From positions 1,364,001 through 1,428,000 of the forward strand of contig JASNYI010000003.1 in NCBI GenBank assembly GCA_048500275.1: 64,000 nt of DNA, read 5' to 3'. The DNA is from UBA5066 sp048500275 (GTDB lineage: Bacteria; Acidobacteriota; Thermoanaerobaculia; UBA5066). The translations under genes were made by a program, and so were the position numbers. Positions 44,768 to 53,030 of the stretch are shown piece after piece. Under the pieces are notes generated by a model. It did not search any database, was not told the DNA's origin, and saw only the letters and a list, made by a program, of their open reading frames with translations. Within the stretch, counting starts at the first letter, position 1, and each line of letters opens with the position of its first letter.

Positions 44768-45328
44768 GTGGAGACGCTGACCCCGCCCTACCTGCTCCTG
44801 GCGGCGCCGGTCCTCTCGGACCCGAACTTCGAGAAGACGGTCGTCCTGATGGGGCACCACTCGGCCGAGGGGGCCGTCGGCTGGATCGTGAACCGGCTCG
44901 TGGACGGCGGCGCGCTGGCTCTCCTGCCGGAAGAGGTCGGGGCGACGATCCACCCCGACACGCCCCTGCGCATCGGCGGCCCGGTCGCCACGCCCGGGCT
45001 CATCGTCGTCCACCGCGAACCGTTCGAGGGTATCGAGTCGATCGGGATGGCTCCCGGCCTCGTCGTCACGGCGACCCCCGAAGTGCTGCCGCGCGTCTTC
45101 GCGGCGCCACCCGACGCGACCCCGGTCGGCGGCCTCCTCGTCTTCGGCTACGCCGGCTGGGGCCCCGGCCAGCTCGAGCACGAGATGGAGGAGGGCTCCT
45201 GGCTCGTCCTCCCCTACGACCCCGCCTTCGCCTTCCCCGCCGACGTCGCCGGCCTCTGGGAAAAGGCCCTCGCCGAGCTCGGCGTCACCCCCGAGCGCGT
45301 CTCCACCCCGCCCGGCGGCGTGAACTAG
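44768..45328 (+). CDS. YqgE/AlgH family protein
   Basis: 186 residues from the GTG at 44,768 (VETLTPPYLLLAAP), matching the usual 187. A GTG at 44,726 would add 14 residues that the family lacks; neither has a clear ribosome site. Family features: LSDPNFEKTVVLMGHHSAEG, GWIVNRLV, LRIGGPVATPGLIVVH, and GYAGWGPGQLEHEMEEGSWL. YqgE proteins are conserved in diderm bacteria and of uncertain function; AlgH influences alginate genes in Pseudomonas. A palindromic element follows. Confidence 0.9.
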   Translation: METLTPPYLLLAAPVLSDPNFEKTVVLMGHHSAEGAVGWIVNRLVDGGALALLPEEVGATIHPDTPLRIGGPVATPGLIVVHREPFEGIESIGMAPGLVVTATPEVLPRVFAAPPDATPVGGLLVFGYAGWGPGQLEHEMEEGSWLVLPYDPAFAFPADVAGLWEKALAELGVTPERVSTPPGGVN

Positions 45329-45347
45329 AGCCGGGGGCCCCAGAAGA

Positions 45348-45413
45348 GGGGGTCAGGTCTACCTTCTACGCTATACGGTTTTCCGTATAGCGTAGAAGGT
45401 AGACCTGACCCCC
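45348..45413. repeat. Palindromic intergenic element 2 (GGGGTCAGGTCT family)
   Basis: Two perfect 31-base arms (45,348-45,378 and 45,383-45,413) flank a TTTT loop. The ends GGGGGTCAGGTCT equal those of the element at 51,177. It lies exactly between converging genes and touches the stop of the TraB-like gene (45,416-45,418), so it may terminate both transcripts. Confidence 0.88.
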
Positions 45414-45415
45414 CC

Positions 45416-47257
45416 CTAAATGTAATCCTTGGCCCAGGCGCGGGCGTCCTTGTTCGCGAGGACGTGGAAGCGGCGGAGCTTCTTCAGGGAGAGGGAGGAG
45501 AGGGAGCCGAGGGGGAGGTAGACGACCTGCTTGCCGAGGCGGGCGGCGAAGCGCTTGAGGAAGGGGCGCGGGGGCTTCGGGGCGGCGTAGACGACCCTCG
45601 GCTCGCGGGCGTAGTCGAGGGCGGCGAGGAGGAGGACCTCGGAGGCGGCGAAGGGACCCTGGTAGTCGGGGTCTCTCCAGACGTCGTAGAGGCGGCCCGG
45701 CGGCATCGTCATCAGGAATCCTCCGTAGGTGCACTCCGAGATGCCGGGGCCGACGAGATTCTCGCCGAGCGGCGTGGCGTAGAAGGCCATGTCGCTCTCC
45801 TGGCCGTGCTCGCCCATCCAGGTCGTCCTCCAGGGGTACTTGTCCTCGTCCTCGTCGAAGATGACGACGACGGAGCCGGCGCCGCCCCGCAGGCGCGCCT
45901 CCTCGAAGACCCAGAGGCGCCCCTCGTGGTGGTGGCGGAGCGACTCGCGGACGTCGATGCCGTCGAGGAGGCTCGTCGTGAAGGGGGCGACGCGGCGCGA
46001 CTCCTCGGAGAGGATGCGGATCGCGCGGCGGCGAAGGCGGTCGCCGAAGCGCTCGACGGCGACGTCCTCGGGCGGGTGGCTGCAGATGCCGGAGCCGAAC
46101 TTCAGCTTCTTCCAGTCGCCCGGCTTCTTCTCCTTCGGGCGGCGCCGGAGGGGGAGGTCGCGGAGGCGCCGCTCCTTGCCAGGGAAGCGGCGCCGGAAGC
46201 GGACGGGCTTGCCCTCGAGGTGGAGGTCCTCGCCGGTCAGCCTCACGACCGGGAGGCTGGCCGTGGCGTCGGGCCAGGGCCAGGTGGCGCCGAGGTCGAA
46301 CACCTCCCACGCGTAGTCGTCGTCGACGACGCCGCGGGCGGCGACGACGAGCTCGTAGAAGCCCGGCGTCAGGACGTTCTCGAGGATCGCGAGGTTCCGC
46401 GAGAACTGCCGCAGGGCGCGGAAGGCGGTGCGGGGGACCTGCTCGTCGCGGCTCACACAATAGCGCTCGGCCGCCTCGCGCAGGAGCCGGTCGACGACGC
46501 GGAGCGTGTCGGTGTCGTCGTCGAAGGCGAAGGCGCCCCCGGCGCCACGCGCCCGCTCGTACGCCGCCGAGACGAACGGGATCTCGCTCATCACCTCGCG
46601 GCTCGACTCGTGGGCGAGGGAGGCGATGCGGACCCCTTCCCTCTTCACGCGCCCGAGCGGCTCGGCGAGCGGCTCCCCGAGCGCGCGGAGGATCCCGAGG
46701 ACGTGCGCGGCGCCGCCGACCCAGAGGACCCTCTCCCCTTCTTCGAGGAGGCGGGCGAGCCGCACCGCCATGGTCCGTTCGCGGAGGAGGTCGGCGTCGT
46801 CGCCTGAGGGGGGGAAGGCGTCGAGGACGGCCGCCACGAACGGACCCGGCCCCGTCCGCGTCAGGGCGTAGGGGTCGGGGAGCGGGTCGCGGCGGAGCGG
46901 GTAGGAGCCGTCGTCGCGGTCGACGAGGTGAAGCGACGCGCCGTTCTCGAGCGCGAGGCGCGCCGCCTCGACCATCGGCTCGTGCGGCTCGACGAGGAGG
47001 TAGACGGTCTCCTCGCCGTCCGGCCAGAGGGCGACGGTGAGGAGCGGGAGCCGGAGGACGGCCCTTCGGAACGCCTCCTCGATCGTCCGCGGCAGCTCGA
47101 TCGCCAACGCGGTCGGGCGAAGCGCGAAGAAGGCGCGGCGGACGAGGACGGCGAACTCCACCGACTGGTGGAGCGTGGGAAGGAGGTAGAGCCCGTCGGC
47201 CGCGCGGACGACGCCCGTCTCGGGGTCGGGCGCGGGGTACGGAGCGGGCGGGCTCAC
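45416..47257 (-). CDS. TraB-like/unknown protein paired with a MoxR ATPase
   Basis: About 613 residues. The N-terminal 200 residues resemble the TraB/ChaN-like hydrolase-related fold: GLYLLPTLHQSVEFAVLVRR, TALAIELPRTIEEAF, GASLHLVDRDDGSYPLRRDP, VLWVGGAAHVLGILRAL. The C-terminal half is unfamiliar, with EDKYPWRTTWMGEHGQESDM and ISECTYGGFLMTMPPGRLYD. No membrane or signal segments. The start is uncertain: I use the GTG at 47,257; an open frame extends to 47,347, overlapping the MoxR gene. The order MoxR then this gene suggests a chaperone-like ATPase and its client. The function is not known. Confidence 0.6.
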   Translation of the reverse strand: MSPPAPYPAPDPETGVVRAADGLYLLPTLHQSVEFAVLVRRAFFALRPTALAIELPRTIEEAFRRAVLRLPLLTVALWPDGEETVYLLVEPHEPMVEAARLALENGASLHLVDRDDGSYPLRRDPLPDPYALTRTGPGPFVAAVLDAFPPSGDDADLLRERTMAVRLARLLEEGERVLWVGGAAHVLGILRALGEPLAEPLGRVKREGVRIASLAHESSREVMSEIPFVSAAYERARGAGGAFAFDDDTDTLRVVDRLLREAAERYCVSRDEQVPRTAFRALRQFSRNLAILENVLTPGFYELVVAARGVVDDDYAWEVFDLGATWPWPDATASLPVVRLTGEDLHLEGKPVRFRRRFPGKERRLRDLPLRRRPKEKKPGDWKKLKFGSGICSHPPEDVAVERFGDRLRRRAIRILSEESRRVAPFTTSLLDGIDVRESLRHHHEGRLWVFEEARLRGGAGSVVVIFDEDEDKYPWRTTWMGEHGQESDMAFYATPLGENLVGPGISECTYGGFLMTMPPGRLYDVWRDPDYQGPFAASEVLLLAALDYAREPRVVYAAPKPPRPFLKRFAARLGKQVVYLPLGSLSSLSLKKLRRFHVLANKDARAWAKDYI

Positions 47258-47288
47258 GGGCGCGGCGATCCGGCGGGAGGTGTCGCGC

Positions 47289-48155
47289 TCACACGCGGTG
47301 CGGCCCGGGCGGCCGGGAGGACCCGTCGTCCCGCGCGACCGGGGCATGGACGACCGCTTCCTCGCCGAGGACGAAGCGGACCGACTCGAGGAGCCGCGCG
47401 ACCGGCTCGCCGCCCCCCTGCGCGAGCCGCTTCAGGGCGTAGCGTGCGACGTTGATGCCGTCCCGCACGCTGAACGCCTCATCCGCTTCGTGCGCGCTCC
47501 GGAGGAACCGTGTGACCCAGCGCAGGAGCGCCTCCGGCGCGAACGGGAGGTTCTCGGCGAGGATGGCGAGCTCCTCCTCCTCGTCGGGGAAGTCGACGAG
47601 GATCGTCGGCGTGAGGCGCGAGTGGACGTAGTCCGGCAGCTCGAACGTCGAGGCGTCGTCGTTCATCGTCGTGACGAAGCGGAAGTCGGGGTGCGCGCGG
47701 ATTTTCACCCCGGCGACGATCGACTCGACGGTGCGGCGCGCGTCGAGGAGCGGGGCGAGCGACGCCCACGACTTCTCGCTCATCCTGTTTCCCTCGTCGA
47801 GGATCGCGACGCCCCCCTTCAGCATCGCCGTGACGACGCCCGAGGCGACGTAACGGATCTTCCCCTCCCCCGCCACGACGGGCGTCACGAGGAGGTCTTC
47901 CGGCCGCGTGTCGACGGTCGACTGGAAGACCCAGGCGGGTCGCCCCAGGTGCTTCGCGGCCGCGTAGGCGAGGGTCGTTTTCCCGACGCCGGGCTTGCCC
48001 ACGAGGCGCGGGTGCAGCGGGAGGTCGCCCTTCTCGACGACGAGCCACGCGGCGAGGAGCTGGTCGAGGAGGTCCCGGCGTCCCTTCCACGCGAGCGGGA
48101 ACTCGTCGGGGTGCGCGAGCGCGATCTCGACGCCTTCGATGCGGACCGTTTCCAT
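47289..48155 (-). CDS. MoxR-type AAA ATPase
   Basis: 288 residues. AAA core with Walker A VGKPGVGKTTLAYAAAKHLG (residues 52-61 for the motif), Walker B VAILDEGNRMSEKSWASLAP, sensor 1 FRFVTTMNDDASTF and the MoxR lid. MoxR proteins act as chaperones that activate partner proteins, often with a VWA domain. Here no VWA gene is adjacent; the partner is the TraB-like gene that follows on the same strand. The start faces the fasciclin gene, with 126 bases between. It is different from the decayed MoxR gene at 15,252. Confidence 0.9.
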   Translation of the reverse strand: METVRIEGVEIALAHPDEFPLAWKGRRDLLDQLLAAWLVVEKGDLPLHPRLVGKPGVGKTTLAYAAAKHLGRPAWVFQSTVDTRPEDLLVTPVVAGEGKIRYVASGVVTAMLKGGVAILDEGNRMSEKSWASLAPLLDARRTVESIVAGVKIRAHPDFRFVTTMNDDASTFELPDYVHSRLTPTILVDFPDEEEELAILAENLPFAPEALLRWVTRFLRSAHEADEAFSVRDGINVARYALKRLAQGGGEPVARLLESVRFVLGEEAVVHAPVARDDGSSRPPGPHRV

Positions 48156-48281
48156 CCCGTGATTCTAGGGGGCGCCCGGCCCGCGCTCCCGCCGCGCCGG
48201 AATCCCGGGAAATCCGCCCCGAGGGCAGTTGCCGTAGAAGGGTGCGACGGGCGCCAGAGGCGTCCGCACCGGAGCAGAACA

Positions 48282-48776
48282 ATGAAGAAGACCTTCGTCG
48301 CCACCGCCGCTGCCCTTGCGCTCGTCCTCTCCGCCGCCGCGCCGGCTCTCGCCGACCACCACAAGGGCAAGGACATCGTCGACACCGCCGTCGCCGCCGG
48401 CAGCTTCAACACGCTCGCCACGGCGCTCAAGGCCGCCGGTCTCGTCGAGACCCTCAAGGGGGCCGGCCCCTTCACGGTCTTCGCGCCGACCGACGACGCC
48501 TTCAAGAAGCTCCCGGCCGGGACCCTCGAGAAGCTCCTCGCCGACAAGGCGCAGCTGACGAAGGTCCTCACCTACCATGTCGTGGCCGGGAAGGTCATGG
48601 CGGCCGACGTCGTGAAGCTCTCCGAGGCCAAGACCGTCGAGGGCTCCGCCGTGAAGATCGCCGTGAAGGACGGCAAGGTGAAGGTGAACGATGCGAACGT
48701 CGTGAAGACCGACGTCGGCGCCTCGAACGGCGTCATCCACGTCATCGACACGGTGATCCTCCCCCCCGCGAAGTAA
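48282..48776 (+). CDS. Secreted fasciclin (FAS1) domain protein
   Basis: 164 residues with GGAG upstream of the ATG. Signal peptide (1-24, SAAAPALA) and one complete FAS1 domain: IVDTAVAAGSFNTLATALKA, GPFTVFAPTDDAFKKLPAGT, LTYHVVAGKVMAADVVKLSE, NGVIHVIDTVILPP. This is the size of the single-domain MPB70/periplasmic class, usually involved in adhesion or cell-surface structure. A terminator follows closely. Confidence 0.93.
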   Translation: MKKTFVATAAALALVLSAAAPALADHHKGKDIVDTAVAAGSFNTLATALKAAGLVETLKGAGPFTVFAPTDDAFKKLPAGTLEKLLADKAQLTKVLTYHVVAGKVMAADVVKLSEAKTVEGSAVKIAVKDGKVKVNDANVVKTDVGASNGVIHVIDTVILPPAK

Positions 48777-48805
48777 CGTCCCGCGGCACCGCCGCGCTGA
48801 TCCGG

Positions 48806-48836
48806 GAGGGGGCCGACAAGGCCCCCTCTTCTCTTT
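48806..48836 (+). terminator. Rho-independent terminator after the fasciclin gene
   Basis: GAGGGGGCC (48,806-48,814), loop GACAA, GGCCCCCTC (48,820-48,828), followed by TTCTCTTTT. Confidence 0.85.
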
Positions 48837-48881
48837 TCCCTCGTGCCCCGCCCCCGCGGTTTCCCTTACTCTCGCCGGACG

Positions 48882-51173
48882 ATGCGCCGGTTCGTCCTTC
48901 GCCTCCTCGCGGGCCTCCTCGCCCTCGCCCTCCTCCTCGGCCTCGCGCTTTTCTTCCTCATACGGAGAAACCTCCCGGATCGCGAGGGCGGGAGGATCGC
49001 CGGCCTCGGCGCCGGCGTGACGATCGAGCTGGACGACCGCGGCGTCGCGACGATCCGCGCCGGGTCGGTCGAGGACGCCCTCCGCGCCCAGGGCTGGCAG
49101 ACCGCCCGCGAGCGGGCGTTCCAGCTCGACCTCCTCCGGCGGACGGCGACGGGCCAGCTCGCCGAGCTGTTCGGAGAAGCGGCCCTGCCCCTCGACAAGA
49201 AGCACCGCGTCTACGGCTTCGCCGGCGTCGCCGAGGCCGCGGTCCCGCTCCTCCCGCCCCGCCAGCGGGCCGACCTCGAGGCGCTCGCGGCGGGAATCAA
49301 CGCGTACTTCGACTCGCGGCGCGGGCGGCTCGGCCTCGAGCTCGCGCTGCTCAGGACGGCGCCCGAGCCGTGGCGGCCCGCCGACTCCCTCGCCGTCCTC
49401 CTCCTGATGTACGAGCAGCTGACGGACGACGTGGAGGCCGAGTCTGCGCTCGTGAGGCTCGAGTCCCTTCCGGCTTCCCTCAGGGGATTCCTCCGGCCGG
49501 AATCGACGGAGGACGACCTCCCCCTCGTCCCTGACGCCGCGCTCATCGGGCCTCCGCCCCTGCCGGACCTCTCCGGCGCGGCGCCGCCTGCACTGCCGAA
49601 GGCGGCGCGCCTCGATGCCGCCGACCCCGCCCCTGTCGCCGGCTCGAACGCCTTCGCCGTCTCCGGCGCCCTGACCGCGAGCGGGAAACCGATCCTCGCG
49701 GGCGACCCGCACCTCGGCCTCGAGATGCCCGGGATCTGGCTCCCGATGCGCTTCGTCGTCGAAGGACGGACGGCCGAGGGGGTGACGATTCCCGGGATGC
49801 CCGCCCTGACCATCGGGCGGACCGAGGACGTCGCCTGGAGCTTCACGAACCTGATGGTCGACGTGCAGGACCTCTACCGCGAGACGATCGAGGGGGGGCG
49901 CGCCCGGCGCGGCGACGGTTTCGACCCCGTGACGGAGCGGACGGAGACGATCCGCGTCCGCGGGCGGGAACCGGAGACGCTCGTCGTCCGCGCGACGCCG
50001 CGCGGACCCCTCGTCGAGGGGGACCTGGCCGTTCGGTGGACGGCGCTCGACCCGGCAAACCTGCGCCTCCCGAACGCCGACTTCCTCCGCGCGAAGGGGG
50101 AGGCCGAGCTCCTCGCGACGCTCGACGCCTTCACCGGGCCGCCGCAGAACGTCGTCTGGGCCTCGGCATCGGGATCGATCGGCTGGCGCCCCGCGGGGCT
50201 CCTCCCGCTCCGGCGGGAGGGGACCGACGGGAACGTGCCGTACGACGCCTCCGACCCGGCGAACGACTGGCAGGGGTACCTCCCGATGTCCGAGCTGCCT
50301 CGTGTCGTCGACCCGCCCGAGGGGTTCGTCGTGACGGCGAACAACCGGACGATCGGGAGCTCCTTCCCCCACGCCCTCGGCGCGGACTGGAGCCATCCCG
50401 GCAGGGCCCGCCGGATCCGGGACCGGATCCTCGAGGCGAAGGTCGCCGGGGCGAAGCTGACGCAGGGAGGAGCCGAGTCGATCCAGCTCGACGAGCGCTC
50501 GGAGACGATGCGCCGGACGGCCGCGGCGTTCGTCCCGCACCTTCCCGCGGACCTCGCCGGCCTCCTCGCCGGCTGGGACGGCACCGCCGACGCGGCGAGC
50601 CCCCGCTACCTCGTCGCCGCCGCCCTGCGCCGGGCCGCGCGCGCGAGGGCGCTGGCGGCGTGGGACGTCCCGTCGCTGCGCTGGTTCCTCGAGGGGGACA
50701 ACTGGAACGCCCTCCTCGAGGCGGACGACGCGGCCTTCCGAGCGGCGGGCCTCGGCCCGAAGAAGGATTTCATGGAAGGGGTCGTCGCCGACGCCCTCGC
50801 CGCCCTCGAAAAGCGTCACGGGCGGGACCGCGGCGCATGGAGCTGGGGAGCCGCGAACCGCCTCTCCATCCGCCACCCGCTCGGCCGGGTTCCCGGCCTC
50901 TCCTGGCTCTTCGACCCGCCGCGGCCGGTCCAGTCCGGTGCCTCGACGGCCCCCCGCGCCTCCTCGCCGGCCTACGGGCAGTCGCTCCGGCTCCTCGTCG
51001 ACTGGGGCGATCCCGCCGCCGCGACGCTCGTCGTCCCTCTCGGAGTCTCCGGGCACGCCGGGTCCCCGCACCGGTTCGACCAGCTGCCCGCCTGGAGGTC
51101 CGGGGATCCCGGCGGCGAGAAGACGCGGCTCTCGCGCCCGCCCGCGGGGGACCCGATCCGTCTCCATCCCTGA
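48882..51173 (+). CDS. Penicillin acylase family (Ntn) hydrolase
   Basis: 763 residues. An N-terminal membrane segment (LRLLAGLLALALLLGLALFF) then the alpha chain (WQTARERAFQLDLLRRTATG), a spacer, and the beta-chain start at Ser255 in VAGSNAFAVSG, the self-processing nucleophile. Beta-chain markers include ILAGDPHLGLEMPGIW, GMPALTIGRTEDVAWSFTNL and VTANNRTIGSSFPHALGADW. The family cleaves amides, such as penicillin side chains or acyl-homoserine lactones; the substrate is not predictable. Start at 48,882 (MRRFVLRLL); an ATG/GTG 13 codons upstream is possible. Ends at a palindromic element. Confidence 0.92.
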   Translation: MRRFVLRLLAGLLALALLLGLALFFLIRRNLPDREGGRIAGLGAGVTIELDDRGVATIRAGSVEDALRAQGWQTARERAFQLDLLRRTATGQLAELFGEAALPLDKKHRVYGFAGVAEAAVPLLPPRQRADLEALAAGINAYFDSRRGRLGLELALLRTAPEPWRPADSLAVLLLMYEQLTDDVEAESALVRLESLPASLRGFLRPESTEDDLPLVPDAALIGPPPLPDLSGAAPPALPKAARLDAADPAPVAGSNAFAVSGALTASGKPILAGDPHLGLEMPGIWLPMRFVVEGRTAEGVTIPGMPALTIGRTEDVAWSFTNLMVDVQDLYRETIEGGRARRGDGFDPVTERTETIRVRGREPETLVVRATPRGPLVEGDLAVRWTALDPANLRLPNADFLRAKGEAELLATLDAFTGPPQNVVWASASGSIGWRPAGLLPLRREGTDGNVPYDASDPANDWQGYLPMSELPRVVDPPEGFVVTANNRTIGSSFPHALGADWSHPGRARRIRDRILEAKVAGAKLTQGGAESIQLDERSETMRRTAAAFVPHLPADLAGLLAGWDGTADAASPRYLVAAALRRAARARALAAWDVPSLRWFLEGDNWNALLEADDAAFRAAGLGPKKDFMEGVVADALAALEKRHGRDRGAWSWGAANRLSIRHPLGRVPGLSWLFDPPRPVQSGASTAPRASSPAYGQSLRLLVDWGDPAAATLVVPLGVSGHAGSPHRFDQLPAWRSGDPGGEKTRLSRPPAGDPIRLHP

Positions 51174-51176
51174 GGA

Positions 51177-51240
51177 ACGGGGTCAGGTCTTGATTTTCTA
51201 TTCTGCTGAAGCAGAACAGAAAATCAAGACCTGACCCCGT
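51177..51240. repeat. Palindromic intergenic element 3 (GGGGTCAGGTCT family)
   Basis: Thirty-base arms (51,177-51,206 and 51,211-51,240) with one mismatch and a TGAA loop. Ends GGGGTCAGGTCT are shared with element 2; the inner part (TGATTTTCT...) is different and AT-rich, unlike the genome. It lies between the converging acylase and ArsC-like genes. Confidence 0.88.
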
Positions 51241-51244
51241 CCTG

Positions 51245-51574
51245 TTACTCCAGGAGCGCCTCGAGCGTCTCGGGATGGAAGCCGACGAGGAGCTTCCTGC
51301 CGACGCGGAGCATCGGCGCGCGGTAGTTGCCCGTCGGCCCCTTCAGGCCGTCCAGCGTGGCCTCCTTCGCGCCGAGCGTCAGGGCCTTCTTCCCCTTCGC
51401 GACGACGACCTCGTCGACGGAGGCGAGGAGGGCCTTCACGTCGGCGTCCTTCAGGGGCGCCGACTTCGAGGAGCGCTCCTCCGAGATACGGGCCTTCGTC
51501 CTCTCGAGCACCTCACGGGTGCGTCCGCAGCTCGTTCAACCGGGGCGCTGGTAGTAGAAGCCGACGGTCGGCAT
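51245..51574 (-). CDS. ArsC/Spx-like thiol oxidoreductase, selenoprotein with in-frame UGA (UxxC)
   Basis: 109 residues if the TGA at 51,538-51,536 is read as selenocysteine. The ATG at 51,574 has AGGAGG five bases upstream, and the same frame continues on both sides of the TGA: MPTVGFYYQRPG-U-TSCGRTREV. Sec13 and Cys16 form a UxxC redox motif at the normal active-site position of ArsC-like thioredoxin folds, where Cys is expected (GCTSC). The C-terminal part has GPTGNYRAPMLRVGRKLLVG, including the cis-proline and the ArsC-type arginine. The likely role is redox or detoxification, with Sec raising activity. A hairpin suitable as SECIS lies just behind the UGA. Reading as a stop would leave only 12 residues. 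Confidence 0.82.
51505..51534 (-). promoter_or_regulatory. Candidate bacterial SECIS hairpin
   Basis: Directly after the in-frame UGA the mRNA can fold CGA...UCG as base and GCACC/GGUGC as upper stem around the loop CGUGA. The loop begins 18 nt after the UGA and has a G among its first two bases, both as expected for SelB-binding bacterial SECIS elements. A longer asymmetric bulge is on the 5' side. Confidence 0.55.
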
Positions 51575-51602
51575 GGCGTCCTCCTGCCTCATTCCCACCC
51601 CG

Positions 51603-53030
51603 TCAGGGCGCGAGGGCGTACTCGCGGACGATCCGGGTCGTCCGCGCGACGCCGTCGACGAACGCGGGGAGGTAGATCCTCTCGTTCTTCCCGTGGATCG
51701 TGACGGCGTCCATGATGTTCACCGCGAACGGCGAGACGCCCCAGGCCCGGATCCCGCGGGCCCTCAGCCAGGCCGAGTTCGTGTAGCTCCCCGTCAGGAC
51801 GTACGGGCCGACCTCCGCGTCCTCGACCGGGTCGAGCGCGAGGACGGTGTGCAGCGTCTCCCAGGCCCGCCCCCGCCGCTCGACAGGGTGGCTGTCGGGC
51901 GTGAGGAACTTCAGGTCGAGCCGGACCCTGTGCGAGGCCGCCCACCGCTGCATCTCCTCCCAGCGCCCGGGCACCGAACGCCCGGGGAGGAGGGTCGCCG
52001 CGATGCCGAACGTGAAGCCGCCCGTCTCCTCGTCCCGCCTCGGCGGGCCCGCGTAGTACATGTCGCGCATCAGGGACCGGTAGACCTCGGGGATGTCCTC
52101 CCCGAGGCGGCCGCTCGCGACGGCGGAGCGGGCGTCGTACATGTGGTGGCCCCAGACGTCCGATCGGGAGGGGGCCACGAACGCGAGGAAGTCCTGGACC
52201 TCGGGAAGGACCTGGAACGGTTCCGCGGCCATCTTCGCCTCGAGGAAGTCCTTGAAGGCCTTCAGGTCTTCCTCGCTCCGCGCGAAGGCCGTCGCCGCGA
52301 CGGTCGCCTTCTGCAGGATCTCGATCCCGAAGCGCAGGACGTGCTCTCCGTAGACCTCGTTGACCCCGCCCTCGTTGAAGACGTCCGTCACCCCCTCGAG
52401 GAGGTCCGGACGGTTCTGGACGACCCACCCGAGGCCGACCTCGGGTGTGAAGGTCTCCTCGCCCGGCTCGGCGACGAAGACGAGGTCCCTCTCGGGGACG
52501 ATGCCGTCTCGCTTCAGGGAGGCGATGGCGAAGAAGTCGGCGACCCCCTGCCCCTTCATGTCGAGGGTTCCCCGGCCGTGCAGGTAGTTCACGAAGTCGC
52601 CCGTGCCCCACGCAGCGGCGAAGGGCGGGTGCTCCCACTGAGCGAGGTCCCCGACGGGATAGACGTCCATGTGGTGGAGAAGGAGGAGGGCCTCACCCCG
52701 CTTCCGGCCCGCGAGCCGCGCCACGACGATGGGGCGCTCCGGGTCGTCGCCGACGATCTCGAAGGGGATTCCCTCGCAGCCGAGCTTCTCCGCCCAGAAA
52801 CGCGCCGTCTCCACGGTGCGCCCCGGGGGGTTCGAGGAGTCGATTCCCACGTACTCGCGGAGGACCCGGGTCTCCTCCCTCGTGCGAAGCTCCTCGCGGT
52901 CGAAGGCGCGGACCGTGATCTTCGGCGCCCTCTCGCGGAGGAAGTACGGAACGGCGAACGCGACGATCGCGACGAAGGCGGCGCTCCCGTAGAGGGCCGC
53001 CCTGCGACGCGCGTTTCTCGAGAGACTCAT
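51603..53030 (-). CDS. M20 family metallopeptidase
   Basis: 475 residues. An N-terminal membrane helix (AALYGSAAFVAIVAFAVPYF) anchors the enzyme. The M20 zinc site is readable: LLLLHHMDVYPVGDL (first His and Asp), GRGTLDMKGQGVADFFA (bridging Asp), FVAEPGEETFTPE (catalytic Glu and ligand) and a final His in VTIHGKNERI. The family covers carboxypeptidases and amino-acid deacylases; the substrate is unknown. The ATG overlaps the upstream gene's stop by four bases, making it the last gene of the five-gene operon starting at 60,571. Confidence 0.9.
   Translation of the reverse strand: MSLSRNARRRAALYGSAAFVAIVAFAVPYFLRERAPKITVRAFDREELRTREETRVLREYVGIDSSNPPGRTVETARFWAEKLGCEGIPFEIVGDDPERPIVVARLAGRKRGEALLLLHHMDVYPVGDLAQWEHPPFAAAWGTGDFVNYLHGRGTLDMKGQGVADFFAIASLKRDGIVPERDLVFVAEPGEETFTPEVGLGWVVQNRPDLLEGVTDVFNEGGVNEVYGEHVLRFGIEILQKATVAATAFARSEEDLKAFKDFLEAKMAAEPFQVLPEVQDFLAFVAPSRSDVWGHHMYDARSAVASGRLGEDIPEVYRSLMRDMYYAGPPRRDEETGGFTFGIAATLLPGRSVPGRWEEMQRWAASHRVRLDLKFLTPDSHPVERRGRAWETLHTVLALDPVEDAEVGPYVLTGSYTNSAWLRARGIRAWGVSPFAVNIMDAVTIHGKNERIYLPAFVDGVARTTRIVREYALAP

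Noticed and set aside
48165..51167. 1,000-codon minus-strand frame opposite the acylase
   Set aside because: Shadow frame with biased composition; the acylase on the plus strand has its catalytic Ser and all family motifs.
51245..51511. Short 88-residue protein starting at the GTG at 51,511
   Set aside because: No ribosome site, and the redox motif would be lost; the upstream ATG with AGGAGG and a UGA-Sec reading explains the whole frame.
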